Positions 56,515 through 64,000 of a stretch of DNA of 64,000 nt are shown here, piece after piece (within the stretch, counting starts at the first letter, position 1; each line of letters opens with the position of its first letter). The position numbers and the translations under genes were made by a program. This stretch comes from Bifidobacterium leontopitheci. Its GTDB lineage: Bacteria; Actinomycetota; Actinomycetes; Actinomycetales; Bifidobacteriaceae. The stretch lies in assembly GCF_009193355.1 (NCBI RefSeq), contig NZ_WBVT01000007.1:1-64000 (forward strand). The letters are read 5' to 3'. The notes under the pieces are model-generated. The model did not search any database. It was not told the DNA's origin and saw only the letters and a list, made by a program, of their open reading frames with translations.

Positions 56515-58617
56515 ATGACCGAATTCAAGGAGACCGAACTGGACGAGCGCGCCATCAAGATGGCCAAGGTCCTTTCGGCTGATGCGGTTGAGAAGGCTGG
56601 AAGCGGCCACCCCGGTTCCCCTGTCTCCCTGGCGCCCGTCGCCTACACGCTGTACCAGCATTTCATCAAGCACGATCCGAACGATCCCAACTGGGAAGGC
56701 CGCGATCGCTTCATCCTTTCCGGCGGCCACGCCTCCCTCACCCAGTACGTCCAGCTGTACTTCTCCGGCTACGGCGTTACCCTCGATGACCTCAAGCACT
56801 TCCGCGGCGGCGCGGACACCCGCACCCCGGGCCACCCGGAGTACGGCCTGACCCCTGGCATCGAGATGACCACCGGCCCGCTGGGCCAGGGCTTCGCCTC
56901 CGCCATCGGCTTCGCCTACGGCGAGCGTTTCCAGCGCGGCCTGCTCGATCCGGACACCCCGAAGGAAGAATCCCCCTTCTACCACAAGATCTGGGCGATC
57001 TGCGGTGAGGGCGACATCGAGGAAGGCATCTCCGGCGAGGCCGCCTCGCTGGCCGCCAACCAGAAGCTCGGCAACCTGACCGTGATCTTCGACGCCAACC
57101 GTATCCAGATCGAGGGCGACACCAATCTGGTGCTGGCCGAGGACGTGCTCAAGCGCTTCCAGGCCTACGGCTGGTACACCGACGAGTTCAGCTTCATCCA
57201 GCCCGACGGCTCCTACAAGGAGGACGTCGAGGGCCTGGCCGAGGTCATCGCGAAGGCCGAGAAGGCCGCTCCGGACCAGCCGAAGCTCATCAAGATCCAC
57301 TCCCTCATCGCTTGGCCGACCCCGGGCAAGACCAACGACCCGTCCTCGCACGGCTCCAAGCTGGGCGCCGAGGCCGTCGCCGGCCTGAAGAAGATCCTGG
57401 GCTTCGACCCGGAGCAGTCCTTCCAGATCGATGAGGAAGCCCTCGCCCACGCCCGCAAGGTCGCCGAGCGCGGCCTCGAGGCCCACAAGGAATGGGACGA
57501 GAAGTACGAGGCCTGGCGCAAGGCCAACCCGGACAAGGCCGCCCTGTACGACCGTCTGAAGGCCGGCGAGCTGCCGGAAGGCTTCGACAAGGCCCTCGAC
57601 GATCTCGAGGCCACCTTCGAGGTCGGCAAGGGCGTCGCCACCCGTGGCGCCTCCGGCTCCGTCCTCAACGCCATCGCGGCCGTCATGCCGGAACTGTGGG
57701 GCGGCTCCGCCGACCTCGGTGGTTCCAACAAGACCGATCTCAAGGGCGCTGCCACCTTCGCCCCGGCCGAGTGCGCCACCAAGCAGTGGCCGGTCTGCAA
57801 CGAATTCGGCCGCCAGCTGCACTTCGGCGTGCGCGAGTTCGCCATGGGCTGCATCACCAACGGCATCCTGCTCGGCTCCCACACCCGTCCGTTCGGCGGC
57901 ACCTTCTTCATGTTCTCCGACTACGAGCGCTCCGCCGTTCGTCTGGCCGCCCTCATGAAGATCCCGAACCTCTACGTGTGGACGCACGATTCCGTCGCCG
58001 TCGGCGAGGATGGCCCGACCCACCAGCCGATTGAGCACCTCGCGTCCTTCCGCGCGATCCCGCAGCTCGAGGTCGTCCGCCCGGCCGACGCGTTCGAGAC
58101 CGCCGAGGCCTACCGTTACTTCTTCGAGAAGAAGAACACGCTGCCGACCGCCATGGTCCTGACCCGTCAGGGCGTCCCGACGCTCGCCGAGACCGCCGCC
58201 AAGGCTAAGGAAGGCGTTAAGAAGGGCGCCTACGTGCTCGTCGACACCGAGGGCACCCCGGACGTCATCATCATGGCTTCCGGCTCCGAGGTCCAGTGGG
58301 CCGTTTCCGCCGCCAAGACCCTCGCCGAGAAGGGCGTCAAGGCACGCGTGGTCTCCTTCCCGTCCATGGAGTGGTTCGAGGAGCAGGACGCCGAGTACAA
58401 GGAGGCCGTGCTTCCGGCTTCCGTCAAGGCCCGTGTCTCCGTCGAGGCCGGCGTTGCGATGCCGTGGTACAAGTACCTCGGCTCCTACGGCAAGCCCGTC
58501 TCCATCGAGCAGTTCGGCCTGCAGGGCAATGGCGCGCAGAACATGATCGACCTCGGCATCACCGCCGAGCACGTGGTCGAGGCCGCCGAGGCGTCCATCG
58601 CCGAGGCCAACGCCTGA
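56515..58617 (+). CDS. tkt: Transketolase
   Basis: A 700-aa thiamine-diphosphate enzyme. SGHPGSPVSLAP near the N-terminus, the TPP motif GEGDIEEGISGEAAS...NQKLGNL, and the pyrimidine domain with FGVREFAMG are all present. It moves two-carbon units between sugar phosphates and, with transaldolase, forms the pentose-phosphate part of the bifid shunt. Codon use is strongly biased to C-ending codons, unlike many neighbours, as expected for a very highly expressed gene. ATG 56515 follows GGAAGGAAA. Confidence 0.96.
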   Translation: MTEFKETELDERAIKMAKVLSADAVEKAGSGHPGSPVSLAPVAYTLYQHFIKHDPNDPNWEGRDRFILSGGHASLTQYVQLYFSGYGVTLDDLKHFRGGADTRTPGHPEYGLTPGIEMTTGPLGQGFASAIGFAYGERFQRGLLDPDTPKEESPFYHKIWAICGEGDIEEGISGEAASLAANQKLGNLTVIFDANRIQIEGDTNLVLAEDVLKRFQAYGWYTDEFSFIQPDGSYKEDVEGLAEVIAKAEKAAPDQPKLIKIHSLIAWPTPGKTNDPSSHGSKLGAEAVAGLKKILGFDPEQSFQIDEEALAHARKVAERGLEAHKEWDEKYEAWRKANPDKAALYDRLKAGELPEGFDKALDDLEATFEVGKGVATRGASGSVLNAIAAVMPELWGGSADLGGSNKTDLKGAATFAPAECATKQWPVCNEFGRQLHFGVREFAMGCITNGILLGSHTRPFGGTFFMFSDYERSAVRLAALMKIPNLYVWTHDSVAVGEDGPTHQPIEHLASFRAIPQLEVVRPADAFETAEAYRYFFEKKNTLPTAMVLTRQGVPTLAETAAKAKEGVKKGAYVLVDTEGTPDVIIMASGSEVQWAVSAAKTLAEKGVKARVVSFPSMEWFEEQDAEYKEAVLPASVKARVSVEAGVAMPWYKYLGSYGKPVSIEQFGLQGNGAQNMIDLGITAEHVVEAAEASIAEANA

Positions 58618-58654
58618 TTCATTCCCGCAAGGGACGAATACACGCCTAGAGCGT

Positions 58655-58687
58655 AGGGAGGGGTTGCGGCAACGCCGCCCCTCCCCC
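58655..58687 (+). terminator. Hairpin between tkt and tal
   Basis: GGGAGGGGTTGCGGC - AAC - GCCGCCCCTCCC folds into a GC-rich stem with a small bulge. It lacks a T-run, so it may be an attenuating or mRNA-stabilising structure that lets part of the transcription continue into tal. Confidence 0.5.
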
Positions 58688-58728
58688 AACAAGATTTGAT
58701 CCAATAAGGTATCAAGGAGAAAACAACA

Positions 58729-59832
58729 ATGACTGAAGCAACTCAGCGCACGTCCGACAACGGCGTCTCCATCTGGCTGGACGACCTGTCCCGCTCCCGC
58801 ATCGAGTCCGGCTCCCTGCAGGACCTCATCGCCAACAAGAACGTGGTCGGCGTCACCACCAACCCGTCCATCTTCCAGAAGGCCCTGAGCCAGGTCGGTC
58901 CGTACGACGCGCAGCTCAAGGAGCTGGGCAAGGTCGACGTCGAGACCGCCGTGCGTGAGCTCACCACCACCGATGTGCGCAACGCCACCGACATCTTCCG
59001 CGAGATCGCCGAGAAGACCGATTTCGTTGACGGCCGCGTCTCCATCGAGGTTGACCCGCGTCTCGCTCACGAGACCGAGGCCACCGAGAAGCAGGCTGTC
59101 GAACTGTGGGAGAAGGTCAACCGTCCGAACGCGATGATCAAGATCCCGGCGACCCTCGAGGGCCTGCCGGCCATCACCGCCACCCTGGCCAAGGGCATCT
59201 CCGTCAACGTCACCCTGATCTTCTCGCTCGAGCGCTACGAGCAGGTCATCGACGCCTACATCGAGGGCATCGCCCAGGCTGCCGCCAACGGCCACGACCT
59301 GAAGCACATCGGCTCCGTCGCGTCCTTCTTCGTGTCCCGCGTGGACACCGCCGTCGACAAGCTGCTCGAAGCCAACGGCTCCGACGAGGCCAAGGCCCTC
59401 GAGGGCAAGGCCGCCGTCGCCAACGCTCGCCTCGCCTACGAGCTCTTCGAGAAGAAGTTCGCCGAGGATCCGCGCTGGGCTGACCTGGCCGCCAAGGGCG
59501 CCAAGGTCCAGCGTCCGCTGTGGGCCTCCACCGGCACCAAGAACCCGGCCTACTCCGACTGCAAGTACGTTGACGAGCTCGTCGCGAAGCACATCGTCAA
59601 CACCATGCCGGAGAAGACCCTGAACGCTCTGGCCGACCACGGCAACGGCGCTCCGTCCATCGAGGGCACCTACGAGGAGTCCCACGCCATCATCAACAAG
59701 CTGGCTGAGCTGGGCATCAACCTCAAGGACGTCACCGACAAGCTGGAGGCCGACGGTGTCGCCGCCTTCATCAAGTCCTGGGATTCCGTGCTCGCCGATG
59801 TTCAGTCCGGCATCGACCGCGTGAACGCCTGA
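58729..59832 (+). CDS. tal: Transaldolase
   Basis: A 367-aa TIM-barrel enzyme of the longer actinobacterial type. WLDDLSRSRIESG and TNPSIFQKAL at the N-terminus and the Schiff-base lysine in MIKIPATLEGLPAI (about 138) are diagnostic. AAGGAGAAAACAAC precedes ATG 58729. It shares the strong codon bias of tkt and probably its transcript. Confidence 0.96.
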   Translation: MTEATQRTSDNGVSIWLDDLSRSRIESGSLQDLIANKNVVGVTTNPSIFQKALSQVGPYDAQLKELGKVDVETAVRELTTTDVRNATDIFREIAEKTDFVDGRVSIEVDPRLAHETEATEKQAVELWEKVNRPNAMIKIPATLEGLPAITATLAKGISVNVTLIFSLERYEQVIDAYIEGIAQAAANGHDLKHIGSVASFFVSRVDTAVDKLLEANGSDEAKALEGKAAVANARLAYELFEKKFAEDPRWADLAAKGAKVQRPLWASTGTKNPAYSDCKYVDELVAKHIVNTMPEKTLNALADHGNGAPSIEGTYEESHAIINKLAELGINLKDVTDKLEADGVAAFIKSWDSVLADVQSGIDRVNA

Positions 59833-59898
59833 GCATGACGCCACTCTGATGCGGCTGGATACCATGGTTTCTAGCCGCATCTCAGACTGGTGAAGCAT

Positions 59899-59940
59899 AA
59901 GGGGCGGTGTTACCTGACCAATCAGGTAACACCGCCCCTT
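59899..59940. terminator. Terminator after tal
   Basis: A perfect 19-bp stem (59899-59917 with 59922-59940, loop CCAA) between convergent tal and the aminotransferase gene. A-rich and T-rich flanks are modest. Confidence 0.85.
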
Positions 59941-59999
59941 GTCATATTCCATATGCTGCGAGGATTCCCGGCCGGGCATTGCACCCCCCCCGCCGACGT

Positions 60000-61172
60000 T
60001 CAGCGTTCCGCAAGCCGCTGCAGCCACGCACGCATGCGTCGCAACCCTTCGGCCGTGTCCTCTGCCGTGCCGACATAGGACAGCCGTACGTAGTCACGGC
60101 CACGCTCGCCGAAGCCGGATGCCGGCGTCACCACGACCTTCGCCTCACGTAGCAGCCGAATCGCAAAATCGTGGTCGTCCATGTCCGTCGCCTTGACGTT
60201 GATGAGCACATAGAACGCACCGTCCGGCACGTTGCAGCTCACCAACGGCATGTCGGCGACGGCGCTGACGACCATGTCCCGATTGCGACGATATGCGGCG
60301 GTCATCGTCGTCAGGATGTCCGCGGAACCATCCAACGCCGCAACCGCCCCGGCCTGCAGTGCGCCCGGCACACAGGAGACCACATTCTCCTGCATGACCA
60401 TCATCCGGTCGATGACGGCCTTCGGGCCGAGCGCGCATCCGATACGCCATCCGGTCATGGCGAACGTCTTCGAGAACGAGTCGACGACGATGGTCCGCTC
60501 CTGCATTCCCTGCATCGCAGCGATCGACAGGCAGCTGACATCCTCGTCATAGACGAACGCGCGATACACTTCGTCGCTGATCACCCACAGATCGTGCCGC
60601 TTCGCCACCTGTGCGATCGCCTCCAGCTCATCGGGCGCAATGACCGCTCCGGTCGGGTTCGACGGCGAATTCAGCAGCAGCGCACGAGTGCGTGGCGTGA
60701 CCGCAGCCTCGACGTCCTCGGCGCGCATGCGGAACCCGTTCCGTTCGTAAAGCGGAACCGGCACGACGTTCGCCTGCACCATCTGCACCTGCCCGAAGTA
60801 GTTCGCGTACCCGGGGTCCGGAATGAGGATGTCGTCGCCGGGGTCCAGGGTGGCGATCATCGCCAGATACATGGCTTCCATGCCGCCTGCGGTGATGATG
60901 ATGTCCGTATCCGGATCATAGACGATGCCGTCCTGCCGCCCGCGGTACCGGCACCAGGCGGACCGCAGTGCCGCGGTGCCACGGTTCGGCGTGTAATGGG
61001 TGTCGCCATGGATCGCCGCCTGGTATGCGGCGTCGATCATCGGACGCGGCGTGTCGAATCCCGGCTCCCCGATGGCGAACGACACGGCGTCGGGAACGCC
61101 GGCCGCCAGTTCGAACATCTCCCTGACGCTGGGATACAGTGCCTGCTGGGCACGCTGGGATATGACCGGCAT
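60000..61172 (-). CDS. Class I/II PLP-dependent aminotransferase
   Basis: A 390-aa fold-type-I enzyme. The PLP lysine lies in VDSFSKTFAMTGWRIGCALG (about residue 231), with NSPSNPTGAV (about 164-173) and a C-terminal Arg in YVRLSYV for the substrate carboxylate. It resembles the aspartate-type aminotransferase group. The exact substrate pair is not evident. It is a single gene; the 228-bp gap to brnQ shows no other feature. Confidence 0.88.
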   Translation of the reverse strand: MPVISQRAQQALYPSVREMFELAAGVPDAVSFAIGEPGFDTPRPMIDAAYQAAIHGDTHYTPNRGTAALRSAWCRYRGRQDGIVYDPDTDIIITAGGMEAMYLAMIATLDPGDDILIPDPGYANYFGQVQMVQANVVPVPLYERNGFRMRAEDVEAAVTPRTRALLLNSPSNPTGAVIAPDELEAIAQVAKRHDLWVISDEVYRAFVYDEDVSCLSIAAMQGMQERTIVVDSFSKTFAMTGWRIGCALGPKAVIDRMMVMQENVVSCVPGALQAGAVAALDGSADILTTMTAAYRRNRDMVVSAVADMPLVSCNVPDGAFYVLINVKATDMDDHDFAIRLLREAKVVVTPASGFGERGRDYVRLSYVGTAEDTAEGLRRMRAWLQRLAER

Positions 61173-61400
61173 AAGAACCTCCTCATGTCACGATGACTGC
61201 GCGTATCGACGGTCGGCAGGCGAAACCGCCTGATGGATTACGCATCGTACCGTCATTGTGTGTCGGCTTGTCTGCAACGACCGATACGCGAACCGAATCG
61301 TGTCATGTGCGACGGTTTCCCTTGACCAATGCGACGCCCAGCTGATAGGTTCGGCTCGGATAATCACGACAAACGACAGGTATGACCCCGGAGGGCACCA

Positions 61401-62825
61401 ATGCCAAATACCATCACCACAGCGACTGGCCGGCTGGGCGCCCGGCAACGTCTGCTGATGGCGTTCACGTTCTTTTCGATGTTCTTCGGCGCGGGCAACC
61501 TGATTTTCCCGCCGTTCGTCGGAGCGCAGGCAGGCGGCGCGTCACTGCCGGCATCGATCGGGTTCATCGTCTCGGCGGTCGGCCTGCCGATCCTCGGCGT
61601 GCTCGCCGTCACATTCGCGGGCGGCTTCGACCATCTCGCCTCCCGCGTCTCCCCCAGGTTCGGCTTGGCGCTCGGCATGGCGATCATCCTGACGATCGGC
61701 CCGTGCTTCGCCATCCCCCGTACAGCGACGACCTCGTTCGAGATGATGGTCGTCCCCCTCGTCGCCGATGGTCCCGTCTGGCTGTGGCGTCTCGGCTATT
61801 CGCTGGTGTTCTTCGCGCTGTCGTTCGTGTTCGCCCAGCATCCCGAACGGCTGTCCAACGTGCTTGGACGGTTCATGGGGCCACTGCTGCTCGTGCTCAT
61901 CGCCGTGCTGTTCGTCAGCTGTCTCGTCCATGGTGACGGAACCGTTCCACCGCCGTCCGGCAACTACCGGACCAACCAGATGTCACGCGGCTTTCTCGAC
62001 GGCTACCAGACCATGGATTTGCTGGCCGCACTGTATTTCGGCATCGTGATCTCGGCCAACATCCGCGCCGAACACATCGACGATGAGATGCAGGTACGTC
62101 GCGAGACCGCATACGCCGGTCTTGGCACAGGCGTGCTGCTGATTCTCATCTATGCCGCGCTGAGCTATGTCGGTGTCGTCTCCGGCTCGATCAGGACCAT
62201 CGATCCCGCGACCGATACCGGAGCGACCGTGCTCACCAATCTCACCTCGTCGCTGTTCGGCACCATGGGCACCGTGTTCCTGGGATTGGTGTTCGTCATC
62301 GCGTGCCTGAACGTGTGCACCGGTCTCATCTGCACATGCGCGACCTATTTTCATGACACGTTCCCCACGGTGTTCGGCCGTCCGGTGAGCTACCGGGCAT
62401 GGCAGGTCGCGTTCACCGTGTTCAGCGTCATCGTGTCGAACGCCGGTCTGAGCCTGATCATCGAGGTTTCGGTTCCCGTGCTTGCCGCCTTGTATCCGAT
62501 CGCCATCGTGCTGGTGCTGCTCGCGTTGACCCATGGTCTGCTCGGCTCGCGTCTGCCGCGCATCTACCAGTGGACTGTGGCGTGCACCGCCGTCCCCGCG
62601 TTCCTGTCGTGCGTGGTGTCGCTCGCCGACGTGTTCGGCGGTTCGATTCCATGGCTGGCCGCCATGTTGCGTCTGCTGCCATGGTCACAGTACCAGCTGG
62701 GATGGGTGGTTCCGGCATGCGTCGGTCTGCTGGCCGGCATAGTTGATTCGCTATGCCGTCCAGTAGACCGACACTCAGACGACGAGCGTGAAGGCGAGGC
62801 CGAACGCCGCTGCTGCGATCAGTGA
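61401..62825 (+). CDS. brnQ: Branched-chain amino acid:cation symporter (LIVCS family)
   Basis: A 474-aa, 12-TM permease. FFSMFFGAGNLIFPPFVGAQAG near the N-terminus is the LIVCS signature. It imports Leu/Ile/Val with Na+ or H+. GGAGGG precedes ATG 61401. Its last 51 bp overlap the convergent gene at 62775-63860. Confidence 0.93.
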   Translation: MPNTITTATGRLGARQRLLMAFTFFSMFFGAGNLIFPPFVGAQAGGASLPASIGFIVSAVGLPILGVLAVTFAGGFDHLASRVSPRFGLALGMAIILTIGPCFAIPRTATTSFEMMVVPLVADGPVWLWRLGYSLVFFALSFVFAQHPERLSNVLGRFMGPLLLVLIAVLFVSCLVHGDGTVPPPSGNYRTNQMSRGFLDGYQTMDLLAALYFGIVISANIRAEHIDDEMQVRRETAYAGLGTGVLLILIYAALSYVGVVSGSIRTIDPATDTGATVLTNLTSSLFGTMGTVFLGLVFVIACLNVCTGLICTCATYFHDTFPTVFGRPVSYRAWQVAFTVFSVIVSNAGLSLIIEVSVPVLAALYPIAIVLVLLALTHGLLGSRLPRIYQWTVACTAVPAFLSCVVSLADVFGGSIPWLAAMLRLLPWSQYQLGWVVPACVGLLAGIVDSLCRPVDRHSDDEREGEAERRCCDQ

Positions 62826-63860
62826 TCCGCTGAGTATGAGGACGGTCGCGGTGCGACGCCTGTTCGTCCAGATGCAGACGCAGGCGAGCACCAGCAACAC
62901 TCCGGAGACCGCCGGGAGCGTCAGCATCAGCGTTCGCAGCGTATCTAGCGCACCTGAGCCGATGCAGGTTGCCGTCATGCCGATGCCATGCTCCCGGACG
63001 CCGGTCGCCGGGCAGAAGTCGGTTGCGGTCAATCCGTGCGAACGGTACGTCCACGTCATCGCCGCAAACCACACCCATGACAATACTGCGACGATGCTGA
63101 CGATGATACGGTGGACGGTCACACCGCGGGACGCAGGCTCACGGCTTTCATGCAGCGTGGACGGCAGCATCGTCAGGGCGAACGCCATCAATCCCAGACA
63201 GAAGGCGGCGTATGCCCCGCCGCTCATGTTGATGTAGTCCGACAATGCGTATTCGGCGACGAACAACGGCATGACGCCTGTCGCCACGGCCAGCAGCACC
63301 TGCCGGATGATGGCGGTCGTATGCCCGGTGCCAGACGCACTGTCATCGCTGCCGCCGCGAAGAGATAGGAGCGCATACGCCGCCCACACCGCAGCCGATA
63401 TCAGCCAGACCACGATGTTTTCCCAGTTGCCGCCCCACACGAGCAAGGCGACCGCCGCGAGCAACGGAACCACCAGCCAAGCCAGCATACGGTACGCCGG
63501 CTTTGACCGCCCAGCCTTCCGCATCCGCGCAGACGCCGCGACGAACTGCAGCATGACCACGGTGCCCGTAACGGTCATGACCAGGGCGATCGCTGTGATG
63601 GCCGCATACCACGGCAGCGGCGTCAGGCAGTCGCCGTACATGTCCCCCGAGCCGGGGTACGGTCCGCTGGTGTAGTAGGACATCCTGTTGATCACCGGGC
63701 ATTCCGGATGCATCATCTCGCCGCCCCAGATGTCCACATACAGTGGCGCGAACGACACCGCCGCACCGGTCAATGCGGCGATGGCCGTCATGACGGCATA
63801 TGCCGTCACCCCTATGCCGGGGCTCTTCGTTGCCGCCGCCGGCTTCATTACCCTGTTCAT
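62775..63860 (-). CDS. Multi-TM protein of unknown function
   Basis: A 361-aa protein with about nine hydrophobic segments and two cysteine-bearing extracytoplasmic loops (residues about 43-80 with HPECPVINRMSYYTSGPYP, and 280-310). I do not recognise a family. ATG 63860 has GGAGGTGCTCTC upstream, a strong ribosome site; an upstream in-frame start at 63929 has none. The 3' end overlaps brnQ tail to tail. The final 140 bp of the window (63861-64000) show no further gene. Confidence 0.75.
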   Translation of the reverse strand: MNRVMKPAAATKSPGIGVTAYAVMTAIAALTGAAVSFAPLYVDIWGGEMMHPECPVINRMSYYTSGPYPGSGDMYGDCLTPLPWYAAITAIALVMTVTGTVVMLQFVAASARMRKAGRSKPAYRMLAWLVVPLLAAVALLVWGGNWENIVVWLISAAVWAAYALLSLRGGSDDSASGTGHTTAIIRQVLLAVATGVMPLFVAEYALSDYINMSGGAYAAFCLGLMAFALTMLPSTLHESREPASRGVTVHRIIVSIVAVLSWVWFAAMTWTYRSHGLTATDFCPATGVREHGIGMTATCIGSGALDTLRTLMLTLPAVSGVLLVLACVCIWTNRRRTATVLILSGSLIAAAAFGLAFTLVV

Positions 63861-64000
63861 GAGAGCACCTCCGTGCCTGTCGATGGAGGGGCCGGCCTCC
63901 TGTCTTGTCGTGGCGGTCCGCCCTTGCATCCAACACTATCCCGTCAGCGCCGTATCGCAATCCCCGATACAGATTTCATTTACAAATCCGCGTATCTCAC

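Noticed and set aside
56266-60027. 1253-codon open frame antisense to tkt and tal
   Set aside because: It mirrors the two highly biased, C-ending-codon genes. Such codon use keeps stops out of the opposite strand. It has no ribosome site or domain, and it would cross the gap between two certain genes.

Overview
The window is about 62% GC chromosome from a high-GC Gram-positive bacterium, and several marks point to Bifidobacterium. These are a cytidylate kinase-Der fusion, a TrpC-TrpB fusion, a eukaryote-type UTP-glucose-1-phosphate uridylyltransferase, a secreted GH20 hexosaminidase with a C-terminal anchor region, adjacent transketolase and transaldolase genes written in highly biased C-ending codons (fructose-6-phosphate shunt), RbpA, a fused PafB/PafC-like regulator, and the actinobacterial DUF881/small-basic-protein/GarA/FtsR cluster. 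The species cannot be fixed from the sequence alone.

Layout. (1) 1-6.7 kb is a genomic island in the 3' end of a tRNA-Pro(GGG) gene. A 35-bp identical piece of the tRNA (233-267 and 6627-6661), inside a 71-bp repeat that includes the tRNA terminator, brackets it. The cargo is an ABC ATPase, a CynX-type transporter gene broken only by two in-frame TAG codons, a TetR-type regulator divergent from a DHA2 exporter and a CrtC/AttH lipocalin-fold protein with a clear palindromic operator between them, and a frameshifted phage-holin relic. The last 23 codons of a probable tyrosine recombinase lie outside the left repeat, so more mobile DNA probably continues to the left. (2) 6.7-15.4 kb: a 0.9-kb repeat-bearing spacer, UGPase, PafBC-like regulator, one-TM protein, HelY-type helicase, RbpA and a HAD phosphatase, all on the + strand. 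(3) 15.5-29.4 kb, almost all on the - strand: cmk-der and rluB, trpCB, trpA, lgt, rpe, hisE-hisG, and pgsA-DUF881-sbp-DUF881-garA-ftsR.

(4) 29.6-41 kb: an aquaporin-family channel on the + strand, then a long - strand run: DUF3017, purH, DUF6350, sucD-sucC, apt, yajC, ruvB-ruvA-ruvC and yebC. (5) 41-47 kb: the 1209-aa GH20 enzyme and thrS, followed by a 1.25-kb gene-free stretch with a 10-bp-period tandem repeat, three spaced palindromes and a GGGAC-rich repeat block related to the one at 7 kb. (6) 48.3-50.5 kb: a tRNA cluster (Gly, Val, Val, Cys, Gly; - strand) with a membrane-anchored HEISH metallopeptidase-like gene on the opposite strand inside it. (7) 50.7-64 kb: PAC2 protein, uppP, fructosamine-kinase-like gene, dnaJ-hrcA with a perfect CIRCE operator, tkt, tal, an aminotransferase, brnQ and an unrecognised multi-TM protein.

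Most of the window is housekeeping sequence. The parts most worth a second look are the tRNA-Pro island and its divergent TetR/DHA2/CrtC-like module, the HEISH protein inside the tRNA cluster bracketed by two identical tRNA-Gly genes, the structured 47-kb spacer, and the internally duplicated tail of the GH20 enzyme.
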